Origin: JAQAZP01 sp965531145
GTDB lineage: Bacteria > Acidobacteriota > JAQAZP01
Direction: 5' to 3'
Assembly (NCBI GenBank): GCA_965531145.1
Contig: CBESOE010000081.1
Location: forward strand, 1-20,152
DNA: 20,152 nt
The translations under genes and the position numbers were made by a program. The notes under the pieces are model-generated. The model did not search any database. It saw nothing but the letters and a program-made list of their open reading frames with translations, and was not told the origin of the DNA. Below are positions 1-5,756 of the stretch, piece after piece (within the stretch, counting starts at the first letter, position 1; the number at the start of each line of letters is the position of its first letter).

Positions 1-12
1 ACATCGTTCGTA

Positions 13-19
13 CTCCTTT
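13..19 (-). promoter_or_regulatory. Ribosome binding site and first codon of a gene cut by the left edge
   Basis: On the minus strand the sequence reads AAAGGAG, eight bases, then ATG at positions 4-2. This is a strong Shine-Dalgarno at good spacing, 12 bases after the stop of the YceI-like gene, so a further co-transcribed gene almost certainly starts here. Only its start codon and one more base are inside the window, so nothing can be said of its product. Confidence 0.6.
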
Positions 20-31
20 GCCTGGCCGCGC

Positions 32-856
32 CTAGGGTTTCGGTTCGCCGCAGGGATTGGTGGCCATCCCGGCCTTTTCCTTCCCGCCGCAGGGGTTGCA
101 GGGATTCATCGCCTGCTTCTTTCCGCCGCAGGGGTTCTCAGCCATGGCGCCGGCCGCTGACGATCCCACCACCGACAGTTCAACGGAAACCGTCTCGCCC
201 ACCTTGCTGCCGATGACGTCCATCCCCGCCGGGCCGGTGACCCCGAAATCGGCCAGATTCACGTCAAAGGTCGCCCGGGCGGCCAGCAGGTCGCCCGGCT
301 GGCGTTTCTTCGTGGCTTCGCTCTCCTTGAGCCAGGTGATCCGCGCCGGAACGCTGATTCGCTTGCTCTTCCCCTTGAGGCTGAAATCACCCACGGCCAC
401 CACGTCAAAGGTTTTGGCCTCGGCGGTGACCTTCAGCGGTTTGACGTTTTTCACCTCGACGATGTTGAAGGTAATGTTCGGGCTGCCCCCGGCATCGAGC
501 CAGGCGGCGCTGGCCAGATGTTCATCACGGAGCGGGATACCGGTGCCGAGACTGGCCACCGGCACGCTCAGCATGCCGCTGCCGCCGGCTTCCGGTTTCG
601 CCGGGTCGAAGAAGAGCTTGCCGCTCACCTGGTTCGAGATGCCGACGATGTCTTCCAGCGGCGCGGTGCTTTTGAAGGTCACCGTGTTGCGGTTCATCGG
701 GTCATCCACCACAAAGGCCATCCCGTGCCCCTTCATCGCCCCTTTCCCGCCACAGGGGTTGCAGGGATTGCTCTGGGCCGGGGCCTCCACCGACAGGGCC
801 AGCACCAGGGCCAGGCCCAGCGCCACGCTTCCAATTGTTTTCAGTGTGCTGTTCAT
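32..856 (-). CDS. Secreted YceI-like domain protein with NPCGGK cysteine repeats
   Basis: The 274-residue product has a signal peptide (about residues 1-27, cleavage near APA-QS), so it is periplasmic or secreted. Residues about 45-232 look like a YceI domain, the lipocalin-like beta barrel known to bind isoprenoid-type lipids: FKSTAPLEDIVG, a TFDVVAVGDFSLKG core, and a terminal V-x-V-E-L strand. The odd part is the ends. Right after the signal peptide comes NPCNPCGGK (residues 30-38), and the C terminus carries NPCGGK (241-246), NPCNPCGGK (251-259) and NPCG (267-270). Seven of the eight cysteines I see lie in NPC units outside the barrel, suggesting a metal- or thiol-binding tail; this is inference. 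The start at 856 is supported by AAAGGAA nine bases upstream. It follows the 41-residue membrane protein by 58 bases and probably shares its transcript. YceI membership is by pattern recognition, and the ligand is unknown. Confidence 0.82.
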   Translation of the reverse strand: MNSTLKTIGSVALGLALVLALSVEAPAQSNPCNPCGGKGAMKGHGMAFVVDDPMNRNTVTFKSTAPLEDIVGISNQVSGKLFFDPAKPEAGGSGMLSVPVASLGTGIPLRDEHLASAAWLDAGGSPNITFNIVEVKNVKPLKVTAEAKTFDVVAVGDFSLKGKSKRISVPARITWLKESEATKKRQPGDLLAARATFDVNLADFGVTGPAGMDVIGSKVGETVSVELSVVGSSAAGAMAENPCGGKKQAMNPCNPCGGKEKAGMATNPCGEPKP

Positions 857-914
857 CGTGATGTTCCTTTCACTACTGTTGATATCGTCTCAGGTGTATC
901 GCATTTATCCAGCG

Positions 915-1040
915 TCAGATCAGCCAATAGCCCAGGCCGGCAACGACGATCACAACCATCATTCCGGACATGATCTTTTCGTGGACACACATCCCCTTGC
1001 GGGCCGAGCAGGATTTTCCGATCTTGCACATCATTGACAT
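915..1040 (-). CDS. 41-residue Cys-rich single-pass membrane protein
   Basis: A small gene between the anti-sigma gene and the YceI-like gene. The product begins MSMMCKIGKSC, continues with SARKGMCVHEKIM, and ends with one hydrophobic helix (about residues 25-41, MSGMMVVIVVAGLGYWLI). Three cysteines (residues 5, 11 and 18) and a histidine (20) lie in the basic N-terminal part. By the positive-inside rule that part should be cytoplasmic, giving a potential metal or thiol site next to the membrane. AGGAG seven bases before the ATG is a strong ribosome site. A competing 71-codon frame (853-1068) has no such site and is composed of arginine-rich shadow sequence. I do not recognise a named family. 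Its position upstream of the YceI-like gene, 58 bases away, suggests a joint role. Alternative starts at Met3 or Met4 are possible. Confidence 0.68.
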   Translation of the reverse strand: MSMMCKIGKSCSARKGMCVHEKIMSGMMVVIVVAGLGYWLI

Positions 1041-1075
1041 TGGATTGCTCCTCTCCAACCTTGAACATTGTTGAA

Positions 1076-1104
1076 CGGCCCCGTTCACCAGGGCCGCCTT
1101 TTTT
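1076..1104. other. GC hairpin in the leader of the small-protein/YceI unit
   Basis: CGGCCC at 1076-1081 and GGGCCG at 1091-1096 form a 6-bp stem with a 9-base loop. On the plus strand a run of six T follows, so it looks like a weak terminator, but no plus-strand gene precedes it. On the minus strand it would sit about 12 bases into the predicted mRNA of the 915-1040 gene, where it could act as a 5' stabilising hairpin. The role is uncertain. Confidence 0.35.
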
Positions 1105-1115
1105 CGATTCGGTGG

Positions 1116-1144
1116 TTAGTCGCGGCGAAGGGCGAGTCGTTACA
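1116..1144 (-). promoter_or_regulatory. Candidate ECF-type promoter for the small-protein/YceI unit
   Basis: The minus strand reads TGTAACG, 15 bases, CGACTAA. A -35 with an AAC core and a -10 starting CG is the general pattern of ECF sigma promoters, and it differs from the TTGAC/TAT-type promoters seen elsewhere in this window. It lies 76 bases upstream of the 41-residue protein's start and downstream of an ECF sigma gene, so it may be that sigma factor's own target. One site only, matched by eye. Confidence 0.4.
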
Positions 1145-1196
1145 GGCGGATCCGAAAAATGCGGTTGCCGCGTAAAAACAGGGAGGGTAATCGGGA

Positions 1197-1493
1197 TCAG
1201 GTGTCAGAAGGCGGGTCGTCGTGTTGCCCCAACGCGCGGGTGATCCGCTCCCGGGCCGCCAGGCTGAGCCGGGCGTCCCCGTCCGCAGAGGACACCGTGT
1301 CCCGGGCCAGGTTGCGCATCAACTTCACTTGCCCGGCATTTCGGCGGCACCAGATGCACATCCAGAGGTGCATCCGCATGGCGATCCGCTTCCGGAAGGG
1401 AAGGTCTTCGTCCATGGCCCGGGAGGCCAGACTGGACACCTCTTCGCAGGTGGGGAGAAACAGGTTCATCATTCTCATCATCAGTTTCATCAT
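1197..1493 (-). CDS. Zinc-binding anti-sigma factor (zf-HC2 / ZAS type)
   Basis: The 98-residue product has the C-x25-H-x3-C-x2-C pattern of the zinc anti-sigma fold: Cys16, His42, Cys46 and Cys49, the last three in the MHLWMCIWC motif. No membrane helix is visible, so it should be a soluble cytoplasmic regulator that binds and holds its partner sigma factor, often in response to redox or metal change through the Cys/His site. It begins 12 bases after the sigma gene's stop, the usual arrangement for a sigma/anti-sigma pair, and the same transcript must carry both. The first nine residues are Met-rich (MMKLMMRMM), so the true start is unclear; Met9, just before NLFLPTCEEV, fits the usual family N terminus better. 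Family assignment rests on motif and context. Confidence 0.8.
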   Translation of the reverse strand: MMKLMMRMMNLFLPTCEEVSSLASRAMDEDLPFRKRIAMRMHLWMCIWCRRNAGQVKLMRNLARDTVSSADGDARLSLAARERITRALGQHDDPPSDT

Positions 1494-1505
1494 TGCCGCC
1501 AGCCT

Positions 1506-2129
1506 TCAGTTCTTGCGGTCATCACCCACCCAGTTGATCTCCATACAACGCCGGAGAAGTTTTCGTGCCCGGTGCAGCATCACTCTCAGATTGGTCGGAG
1601 TGACCGACAAAACGTTACAGACATCACGATATTCGAGAGCCTGGACTTCCCGCAGGCGGTATACCCGGGCCAGACGGCCGTCAAGATTATCCAGACAACT
1701 CTGCAGGTGTTCCCAGAACTGCTGCTGCTCCACCGGGTCCGTCACATCCACCGACCAGGCCGCCGGCCGACGGTTGGGCTGCCACTGGCCGGCATCCGGA
1801 CCGGCAGAGATGAAATCCGCTTCGCCGGTATCGGATACCGCGTCCGGCTCCTCGATGGCCGTTTCCCGTCCGGACCGACGGTAGTGGTCAATGACCTTGT
1901 TCTTCAGGATGCCGATCAGCCATGTCCGCTCCGCCGATGCACCACCGAACGAGTCACGCCCGCGAAAGGCGGCCATCATCGTCTCCTGGACCAGGTCCTC
2001 GGCCGCCGACCGGTTGCCCACCTGGCGGAGCGCGTAGGCGAACAGGGCATTGCCGTGCAGGTCCACCCACCCTTCCGGGTCGGACAGAGCTGTGGGCGCC
2101 GCAGGTGTGTCGGGTCCGGACTCGCTCAT
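1506..2129 (-). CDS. ECF-family RNA polymerase sigma-70 factor
   Basis: The 207-residue protein has the two-domain ECF layout. Region 2 covers about residues 24-86 (HGNALFAYALRQVGN, AAEDLVQETMMAAF, TWLIGILKNKVIDHYRR), binding core polymerase and the -10. Region 4 covers about 145-197 (LPARVYRLREV-like helix, then YRDVCNVLSVTPTNLRVMLHRAR, the -35-reading helix-turn-helix). Between them is a long acidic, Pro/Trp-containing linker (about 88-133). The gene is followed 12 bases later by a zinc anti-sigma gene that should control it. Its own promoter at 2214-2242 is of housekeeping type, so I see no sign of autoregulation at that site. A candidate target lies at 1116-1144. The exact ECF group cannot be named from sequence reading alone. 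Confidence 0.9.
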   Translation of the reverse strand: MSESGPDTPAAPTALSDPEGWVDLHGNALFAYALRQVGNRSAAEDLVQETMMAAFRGRDSFGGASAERTWLIGILKNKVIDHYRRSGRETAIEEPDAVSDTGEADFISAGPDAGQWQPNRRPAAWSVDVTDPVEQQQFWEHLQSCLDNLDGRLARVYRLREVQALEYRDVCNVLSVTPTNLRVMLHRARKLLRRCMEINWVGDDRKN

Positions 2130-2213
2130 CTCGGGCCGCTCACGTCATCCACAGGGAGAAAGCCCCCTGCCGTTCAGGTTTCTTTGGCCTCAGGTGCAAC
2201 AGATGTGTTGAAA

Positions 2214-2242
2214 AGTCTAATGACTCCGGAGAAGTTGGTCAA
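2214..2242 (-). promoter_or_regulatory. Sigma70-type promoter of the ECF sigma gene
   Basis: Minus strand TTGACC, 17-base spacer, TAGACT: five of six and four of six matches to consensus at ideal spacing, with an 85-base gap to the ATG at 2129. It faces away from the plus-strand promoter at 2265-2293, with 22 bases between the two -35 boxes. Confidence 0.6.
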
Positions 2243-2264
2243 GGAAATCCGGGTATCAGGGATA

Positions 2265-2293
2265 TTGACTCCAGATGTGAAAATCACTATCCT
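2265..2293 (+). promoter_or_regulatory. Sigma70-type promoter of the secreted two-repeat protein
   Basis: TTGACT at 2265-2270, a 17-base spacer and TATCCT at 2288-2293. The predicted start site is about 45 bases before the ATG at 2347, and AAGGAG at 2335-2340 is the ribosome site. Confidence 0.62.
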
Positions 2294-2346
2294 CGTCGGC
2301 ACTCTGATACCGCACATTCGCGAGAACAACCTTTAAGGAGATTGAG

Positions 2347-2943
2347 ATGAAGAGAACAGCCTTGGTGATGATGCTTTGCCTTTTCTGCAGTGCGGCCCTT
2401 CTGCCGGCCCAGACCGTGACCCAGGCCGCCGGTGAAAAAGAAGGTGAGAGAATGGTGGGGCAGCTGGTGGAAGTGCGCTCGATCGTTCAGGCAGTCGACC
2501 TCGAAACACGCGAAGTGACGCTCAAGGACGAAGAGGGCGAGGTGTTCACCGTTGTGGCCGACGAGCGGGCACAGAACCTGGACCAGCTGTCCATCGGCGA
2601 CAAGGTTCTGATCCAGTACTACGAGCAGCTGACCATCGTGCTGGAGAAGGTCGAGGGCGCCATGCCGTCCATGTCGGAGCAGGTGGCCGGCGAGCGGGCG
2701 AAAAAGGGTGAAACCCCCGGCGGCATCGAGATGCGTGAAGTGACCATCACCGCCCGCATCGATGCCATCGACATGGAAGCCTCCACCGTGACCCTCACCG
2801 GCCCCAAGAGCCGCTCGGTGACCCTGGAAGTCGACCCCGAACGTCTGAAGAACGTCAAGGTGGGCGACATGGTCAGTGCGGTTTACAGCGAAGCCCTGGC
2901 CATCTCGGTGGAGAAGGTCGAAGCAGCTCCCACCGACAAGTAG
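2347..2943 (+). CDS. Secreted protein with two tandem small beta-domain repeats, function unknown
   Basis: The 198-residue product has a signal peptide (about 1-21, LLPAQ) and two similar halves. Residues about 39-103 read V-x-x-I-V-Q-A-V-D-L-E-T-R-E-V-T-L, then a turn, then LSIGDKVLIQYYE and ending in LEKVE. Residues about 130-192 repeat the plan: ITARIDAIDMEASTVTL, then VKVGDMVSAVYSEAL, ending in VEKVE. This is the layout of small OB-like beta domains such as the DUF5666 group, joined by a polar linker (about 104-128). The gene product is expected in the periplasm. It stands alone between its own promoter and a strong hairpin, divergent from the ECF sigma gene. No catalytic motif is visible and I do not assign a function; ligand or protein binding is the most that can be guessed. 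Confidence 0.85.
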   Translation: MKRTALVMMLCLFCSAALLPAQTVTQAAGEKEGERMVGQLVEVRSIVQAVDLETREVTLKDEEGEVFTVVADERAQNLDQLSIGDKVLIQYYEQLTIVLEKVEGAMPSMSEQVAGERAKKGETPGGIEMREVTITARIDAIDMEASTVTLTGPKSRSVTLEVDPERLKNVKVGDMVSAVYSEALAISVEKVEAAPTDK

Positions 2944-2950
2944 CACTCAC

Positions 2951-2987
2951 CGGCCCGCCGGCACTCAGTAATTCCGCCGGCGGGCCG
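2951..2987. terminator. Perfect 12-bp hairpin between convergent genes
   Basis: CGGCCCGCCGGC at 2951-2962 pairs exactly with GCCGGCGGGCCG at 2976-2987 over a 13-base loop. It begins 8 bases after the stop of the 2347-2943 gene and lies 34 bases beyond the stop of the convergent sulfatase-like gene. The following plus-strand tail (TGATTATTTCC) is only moderately T-rich. A shared, bidirectional terminator is the simplest reading. Confidence 0.75.
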
Positions 2988-3020
2988 TGATTATTTCCTG
3001 CCACCGGACGACGGTCATCC

Positions 3021-4424
3021 TCACTGGTCGAGATACCCCAGGGCTCTCAGGTTATCGGCCACATCTTCGTCCAGCGCCCCGGGTGCCAGCGTCTGTCGGT
3101 CCCCGCGACCTTCGTTCCACACTCCGCTGTTCAGCAGGTCCCTCAGCATGTCCCGCTGGAAATGCGCGATGCCGGCCAGGTTTATCGACTCGCCCGGATC
3201 GGCCGCCAGGTTGTAGAGTTCCTCGCCGCCGTCCTCGTCGACGATGTATTTCCAGCGGCCCGAACGGATGCTCCGGTACTGGTGGGGGTAGACATCCGGG
3301 GTCATGGCGTATACCGGGCCCCGCTCACTGGATGTCCGGTGGATCAGGGGCAGCAGGCTCCGGCCCTGGAAGGTCTCGGGCCGGGGAAGGCCGAGGATAT
3401 CGAGAACGGTGGGGGCAAGGTCGATGAGGCCCACCGGCGTTTCCACCACCCGCGGTTCCCGCTGGTCCGGGAAGCGGATGACCAGCGGCACGCGGAGTTG
3501 GCCCTGGTAAGCGAACCAGCCGTGCTCGAAGTAAAAGTCGTGCTCCCCCAGGCCCTCCCCGTGGTCGGCGGTGATCACCACCAGCACATCATCCAGCTTG
3601 CCGGCACTCCCCAGGCCATTGATCAGCCGCCGCAGCTGGGCGTCGGTGCCGCGGATCTCCGCATCGTACTGGGCGATGTAGAAATCGGTCTCCTGCCGCC
3701 GCGGATGATGGAGGTAGGGCCGCTGCTGATAGAGCGGCACGGCCCCCAGCACAAAGTTCATGTTGAACCCCGCCAGCGGCTCGTACTCCAGCCGCACCTT
3801 CCGCGCAGGATCGTATAGCGGATCGTCGAGAAACATCTCGTTGAAGCGGTCCGGCGGCGCATATTTGCCGTGGGGATCGTTGTAGTGCACCCAGACAAAA
3901 AAATCGTCGGGCAGCGGGCTCTCGAACCGGCGGAGCACCGTGTCGGTCAGGCCAAAGGCCAGCCAGGGGTGAAAGGTGAACTCGTCGAACCCCTGGGTGA
4001 TCCCCCGCTCCTCGATGAGATTGCCGTTGCTGCTGAAAGCGATGGTGTGGAACCCCTGGTCACGGAGCAGTTCAGCCAGGGTCACCGCGTCCTGAGCCAG
4101 CACGTTGCCGTTGGAAATCACCCCGGTGCCCATGGGATAGCAGGAGGTCATCAGCGAAACCACCGAAGGAAGGGTCTTGGGAATCTGGGCCGAAACGTCG
4201 AGAAAGACCGTGCTCTCAGCCGCCAGCTGGTCGAGAAAGGGCGTGGTCTTGCGCTGGTAATCGTGGAAACCGAGGTGGTCCGCCCGCAGGGTGTCGATGG
4301 TGATCAGCAGGATTCCAGCCGGCCGGCGCTCCGATATTTTCTCTGTTGACCGGCACTGCATGGAGAGCAGCCCCGCGGTAAACAGCAGGGTGAGCAAGAG
4401 AACGGCGAAAGAGGAACGCTTCAT
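3021..4424 (-). CDS. Exported sulfatase-like (alkaline phosphatase superfamily) hydrolase with Thr at the nucleophile position
   Basis: The 467-residue protein has an N-terminal hydrophobic signal (about 5-22) with Cys24 just after it; the lipobox around it (LSMQC) is non-canonical. The sulfatase fold is clear: metal ligand Asp44 in ITIDTLRADH, HYNDPHGKY (His185), ITADHGEGLGEH (Asp287, His288), EHG (His301), and the C-terminal Y-R-S-I-R-S-G-R-W-K-Y and EELYNLAADPGE motifs. In true sulfatases the nucleophile is the Cys or Ser of C/S-x-P-x-R, made into formylglycine. Here the aligned segment is KTLPSVVSLMTS, so Thr84 replaces it and the Arg is missing. Thr is the nucleophile in phosphoethanolamine transferases of this superfamily, so a phospho-ester or phospho-transfer reaction is possible. 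The substrate is unknown. AAGGA before the ATG and a promoter at 4460-4489 support the start. Confidence 0.88.
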   Translation of the reverse strand: MKRSSFAVLLLTLLFTAGLLSMQCRSTEKISERRPAGILLITIDTLRADHLGFHDYQRKTTPFLDQLAAESTVFLDVSAQIPKTLPSVVSLMTSCYPMGTGVISNGNVLAQDAVTLAELLRDQGFHTIAFSSNGNLIEERGITQGFDEFTFHPWLAFGLTDTVLRRFESPLPDDFFVWVHYNDPHGKYAPPDRFNEMFLDDPLYDPARKVRLEYEPLAGFNMNFVLGAVPLYQQRPYLHHPRRQETDFYIAQYDAEIRGTDAQLRRLINGLGSAGKLDDVLVVITADHGEGLGEHDFYFEHGWFAYQGQLRVPLVIRFPDQREPRVVETPVGLIDLAPTVLDILGLPRPETFQGRSLLPLIHRTSSERGPVYAMTPDVYPHQYRSIRSGRWKYIVDEDGGEELYNLAADPGESINLAGIAHFQRDMLRDLLNSGVWNEGRGDRQTLAPGALDEDVADNLRALGYLDQ

Positions 4425-4459
4425 CGTTGATGTCCTTCGGGTCGGTGCCGGGAGCCCCT

Positions 4460-4489
4460 AGCATAATGAAATCAGCCGACCGGGATCAA
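4460..4489 (-). promoter_or_regulatory. Sigma70-type promoter of the sulfatase-like gene
   Basis: Minus strand TTGATC, an 18-base spacer and TATGCT, ending 36 bases before the ATG at 4424. Good match to consensus in the right place. Confidence 0.5.
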
Positions 4490-4635
4490 ACAGTGGTCCC
4501 CTGCTCCGACATCTTCCCTTGCCAGAATCGAACCAAACTCCCGGGCTTCTCGTTGTTAAAAAGGTAGCGGAGCCAGGGGGCAACGTGCATCCCGTCCGTC
4601 CGACATCATTCAGTATCCGCAAGGAGAAAATCCCC

Positions 4636-5739
4636 ATGATCAGGAAGATTGCATTTATCGTGCTACTTGCCGCCATCTCCCTGTATTCGGCATCAGCCCA
4701 GGGCGATGACTGCCGCACGGCCCGGGAGGTGATCAAGAAGAATCTCGAAGCCGTCGGCGGCGTCGAACACATCCGGGCCGTGGAGTCCCTGGTGCTCAAG
4801 GGGGCCAGCGGCAGCGCCCTGCTCCCCCCCAGCGAGGAAGTGACCCTCTACCTGCTGAAACCGGACCGGCTGAAGCAGGTGGGCGACTTCCGGGTGGTGC
4901 TCTGCGACGGCCAGCGGTTCCTCTACAACGACGGCAGCGAGGAGAGCGCGATGACCGGCGGAACCCTCGAGGGGATGCGCTACCGCCTCGGTTTCTACCA
5001 CAACGCCTTCAGTCTGTTGAAGTGGGAGGCGTACTTCGACACAGCAGAGTTGACGGGGGTCAAGGAATATGGCCTCTCCCGGCACTATGAACTCCGCTTT
5101 CCCGGGGCGGAGAACGAACGCGACCTGATGGTCTACGTGGACGCCGAGACCATGCTCCTCGACCGGCTGGTCTACCTCAAAAGCCAGGAAGGGGCCGGAC
5201 TGCTCAAGGTGGTGAACCAGCTCCGCGACTGGGAGGAGCACGGCGGGCTGATGGTCCCCACCCGGATCGTCTTCGACACCATCGGCTGGGAAACCAGCCC
5301 CAGCCACTTCGTGATCAGCGAATTCCTGGTCAACGAACCCGTCGACCCGGCGATTTTCGAGAGTGCGTCCATCGACTTCGGCACGGTGACCGTGGGCCAG
5401 GGACGAGTTGAGGGCGAGATCTACGGCGAGATGGACGGCACCCTGCTGACCAACGTGCAGATCGAGGACCTGGCCGAGGCGGGGATCGAGCAACTGGACT
5501 GGGTCACTTTCCGCATGGGCGAGGTAGAGATGAAGATGCGTTTCCTCTCCAACATCCAGGCCAGCGCCGAGTGGATCAAGCCGGAGGAGATCTATGTCAC
5601 CCGCTACCTGATCTCCGGCTTCCCCCGGATCCTGCTCCTCGGCTGGAATATGGACGTGACCCAAAAGATCCCGGGCGAGAAGGGGGACGTGTTCACCATC
5701 ACCCTGCTGGAAAAGAACGATAACGAGGCCGGCCAATGA
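4636..5739 (+). CDS. Secreted LolA-like (outer-membrane lipoprotein carrier fold) protein
   Basis: I place the start at 4636 because AAGGAG lies ten bases upstream and the peptide then opens with a clean signal sequence (MIRKIAFIVLLAAISLYSASA, cut before QG). An upstream in-frame ATG at 4519 would bury it. The mature 346 residues begin AREVIKKNLEAVGGVEHIRAV, a pattern common in LolA/LppX-type periplasmic proteins of this kind. The middle has strands such as LMVYVDAETMLLDRLVYLK and the GGLMVPTRIVF signature. A second beta-rich part (about 245-367) follows. It probably binds a lipid or lipoprotein in the periplasm, but the ligand is not visible. Its stop overlaps the upstream in-frame ATG of the Fe-S reductase gene and lies 17 bases before the start I prefer, so the two are one operon. 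Confidence 0.8.
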   Translation: MIRKIAFIVLLAAISLYSASAQGDDCRTAREVIKKNLEAVGGVEHIRAVESLVLKGASGSALLPPSEEVTLYLLKPDRLKQVGDFRVVLCDGQRFLYNDGSEESAMTGGTLEGMRYRLGFYHNAFSLLKWEAYFDTAELTGVKEYGLSRHYELRFPGAENERDLMVYVDAETMLLDRLVYLKSQEGAGLLKVVNQLRDWEEHGGLMVPTRIVFDTIGWETSPSHFVISEFLVNEPVDPAIFESASIDFGTVTVGQGRVEGEIYGEMDGTLLTNVQIEDLAEAGIEQLDWVTFRMGEVEMKMRFLSNIQASAEWIKPEEIYVTRYLISGFPRILLLGWNMDVTQKIPGEKGDVFTITLLEKNDNEAGQ

Positions 5740-5744
5740 GCCAC

Positions 5745-5750
5745 AAGGAG
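5745..5750 (+). promoter_or_regulatory. Ribosome binding site that decides the reductase start
   Basis: AAGGAG lies six bases before the ATG at 5757. An earlier in-frame ATG at 5736 has no such site, so 5757 is preferred; the earlier codon adds only seven residues ahead of the twin-arginine signal. Confidence 0.6.
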
Positions 5751-5756
5751 ACGAAG

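Noticed and set aside
57..1037. Long plus-strand open frame across the YceI-like gene
   Set aside because: Low-complexity Ser/Pro/Thr product typical of the antisense of a GC-rich gene; the minus gene has a signal peptide, a domain and a ribosome site.
853..1068. 71-codon minus frame upstream of the YceI-like gene
   Set aside because: No ribosome site, no domain, Arg/Asp-rich shadow pattern; the 41-codon frame inside it has a strong ribosome site and a membrane helix.
1076..1104. Plus-strand rho-independent terminator
   Set aside because: Shape fits, but no plus-strand gene lies upstream; kept only as a hairpin of uncertain role.
4525..4534. tRNA T-loop-like string on the minus strand (GGTTCGATTC)
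   Set aside because: The flanking T-stem pairs poorly and no acceptor, D or anticodon arms can be built around it, so not a tRNA.
4519..4635. Upstream in-frame start of the LolA-like gene
   Set aside because: Adds 39 residues ahead of a clear signal peptide and has no ribosome site; ATG at 4636 has AAGGAG.
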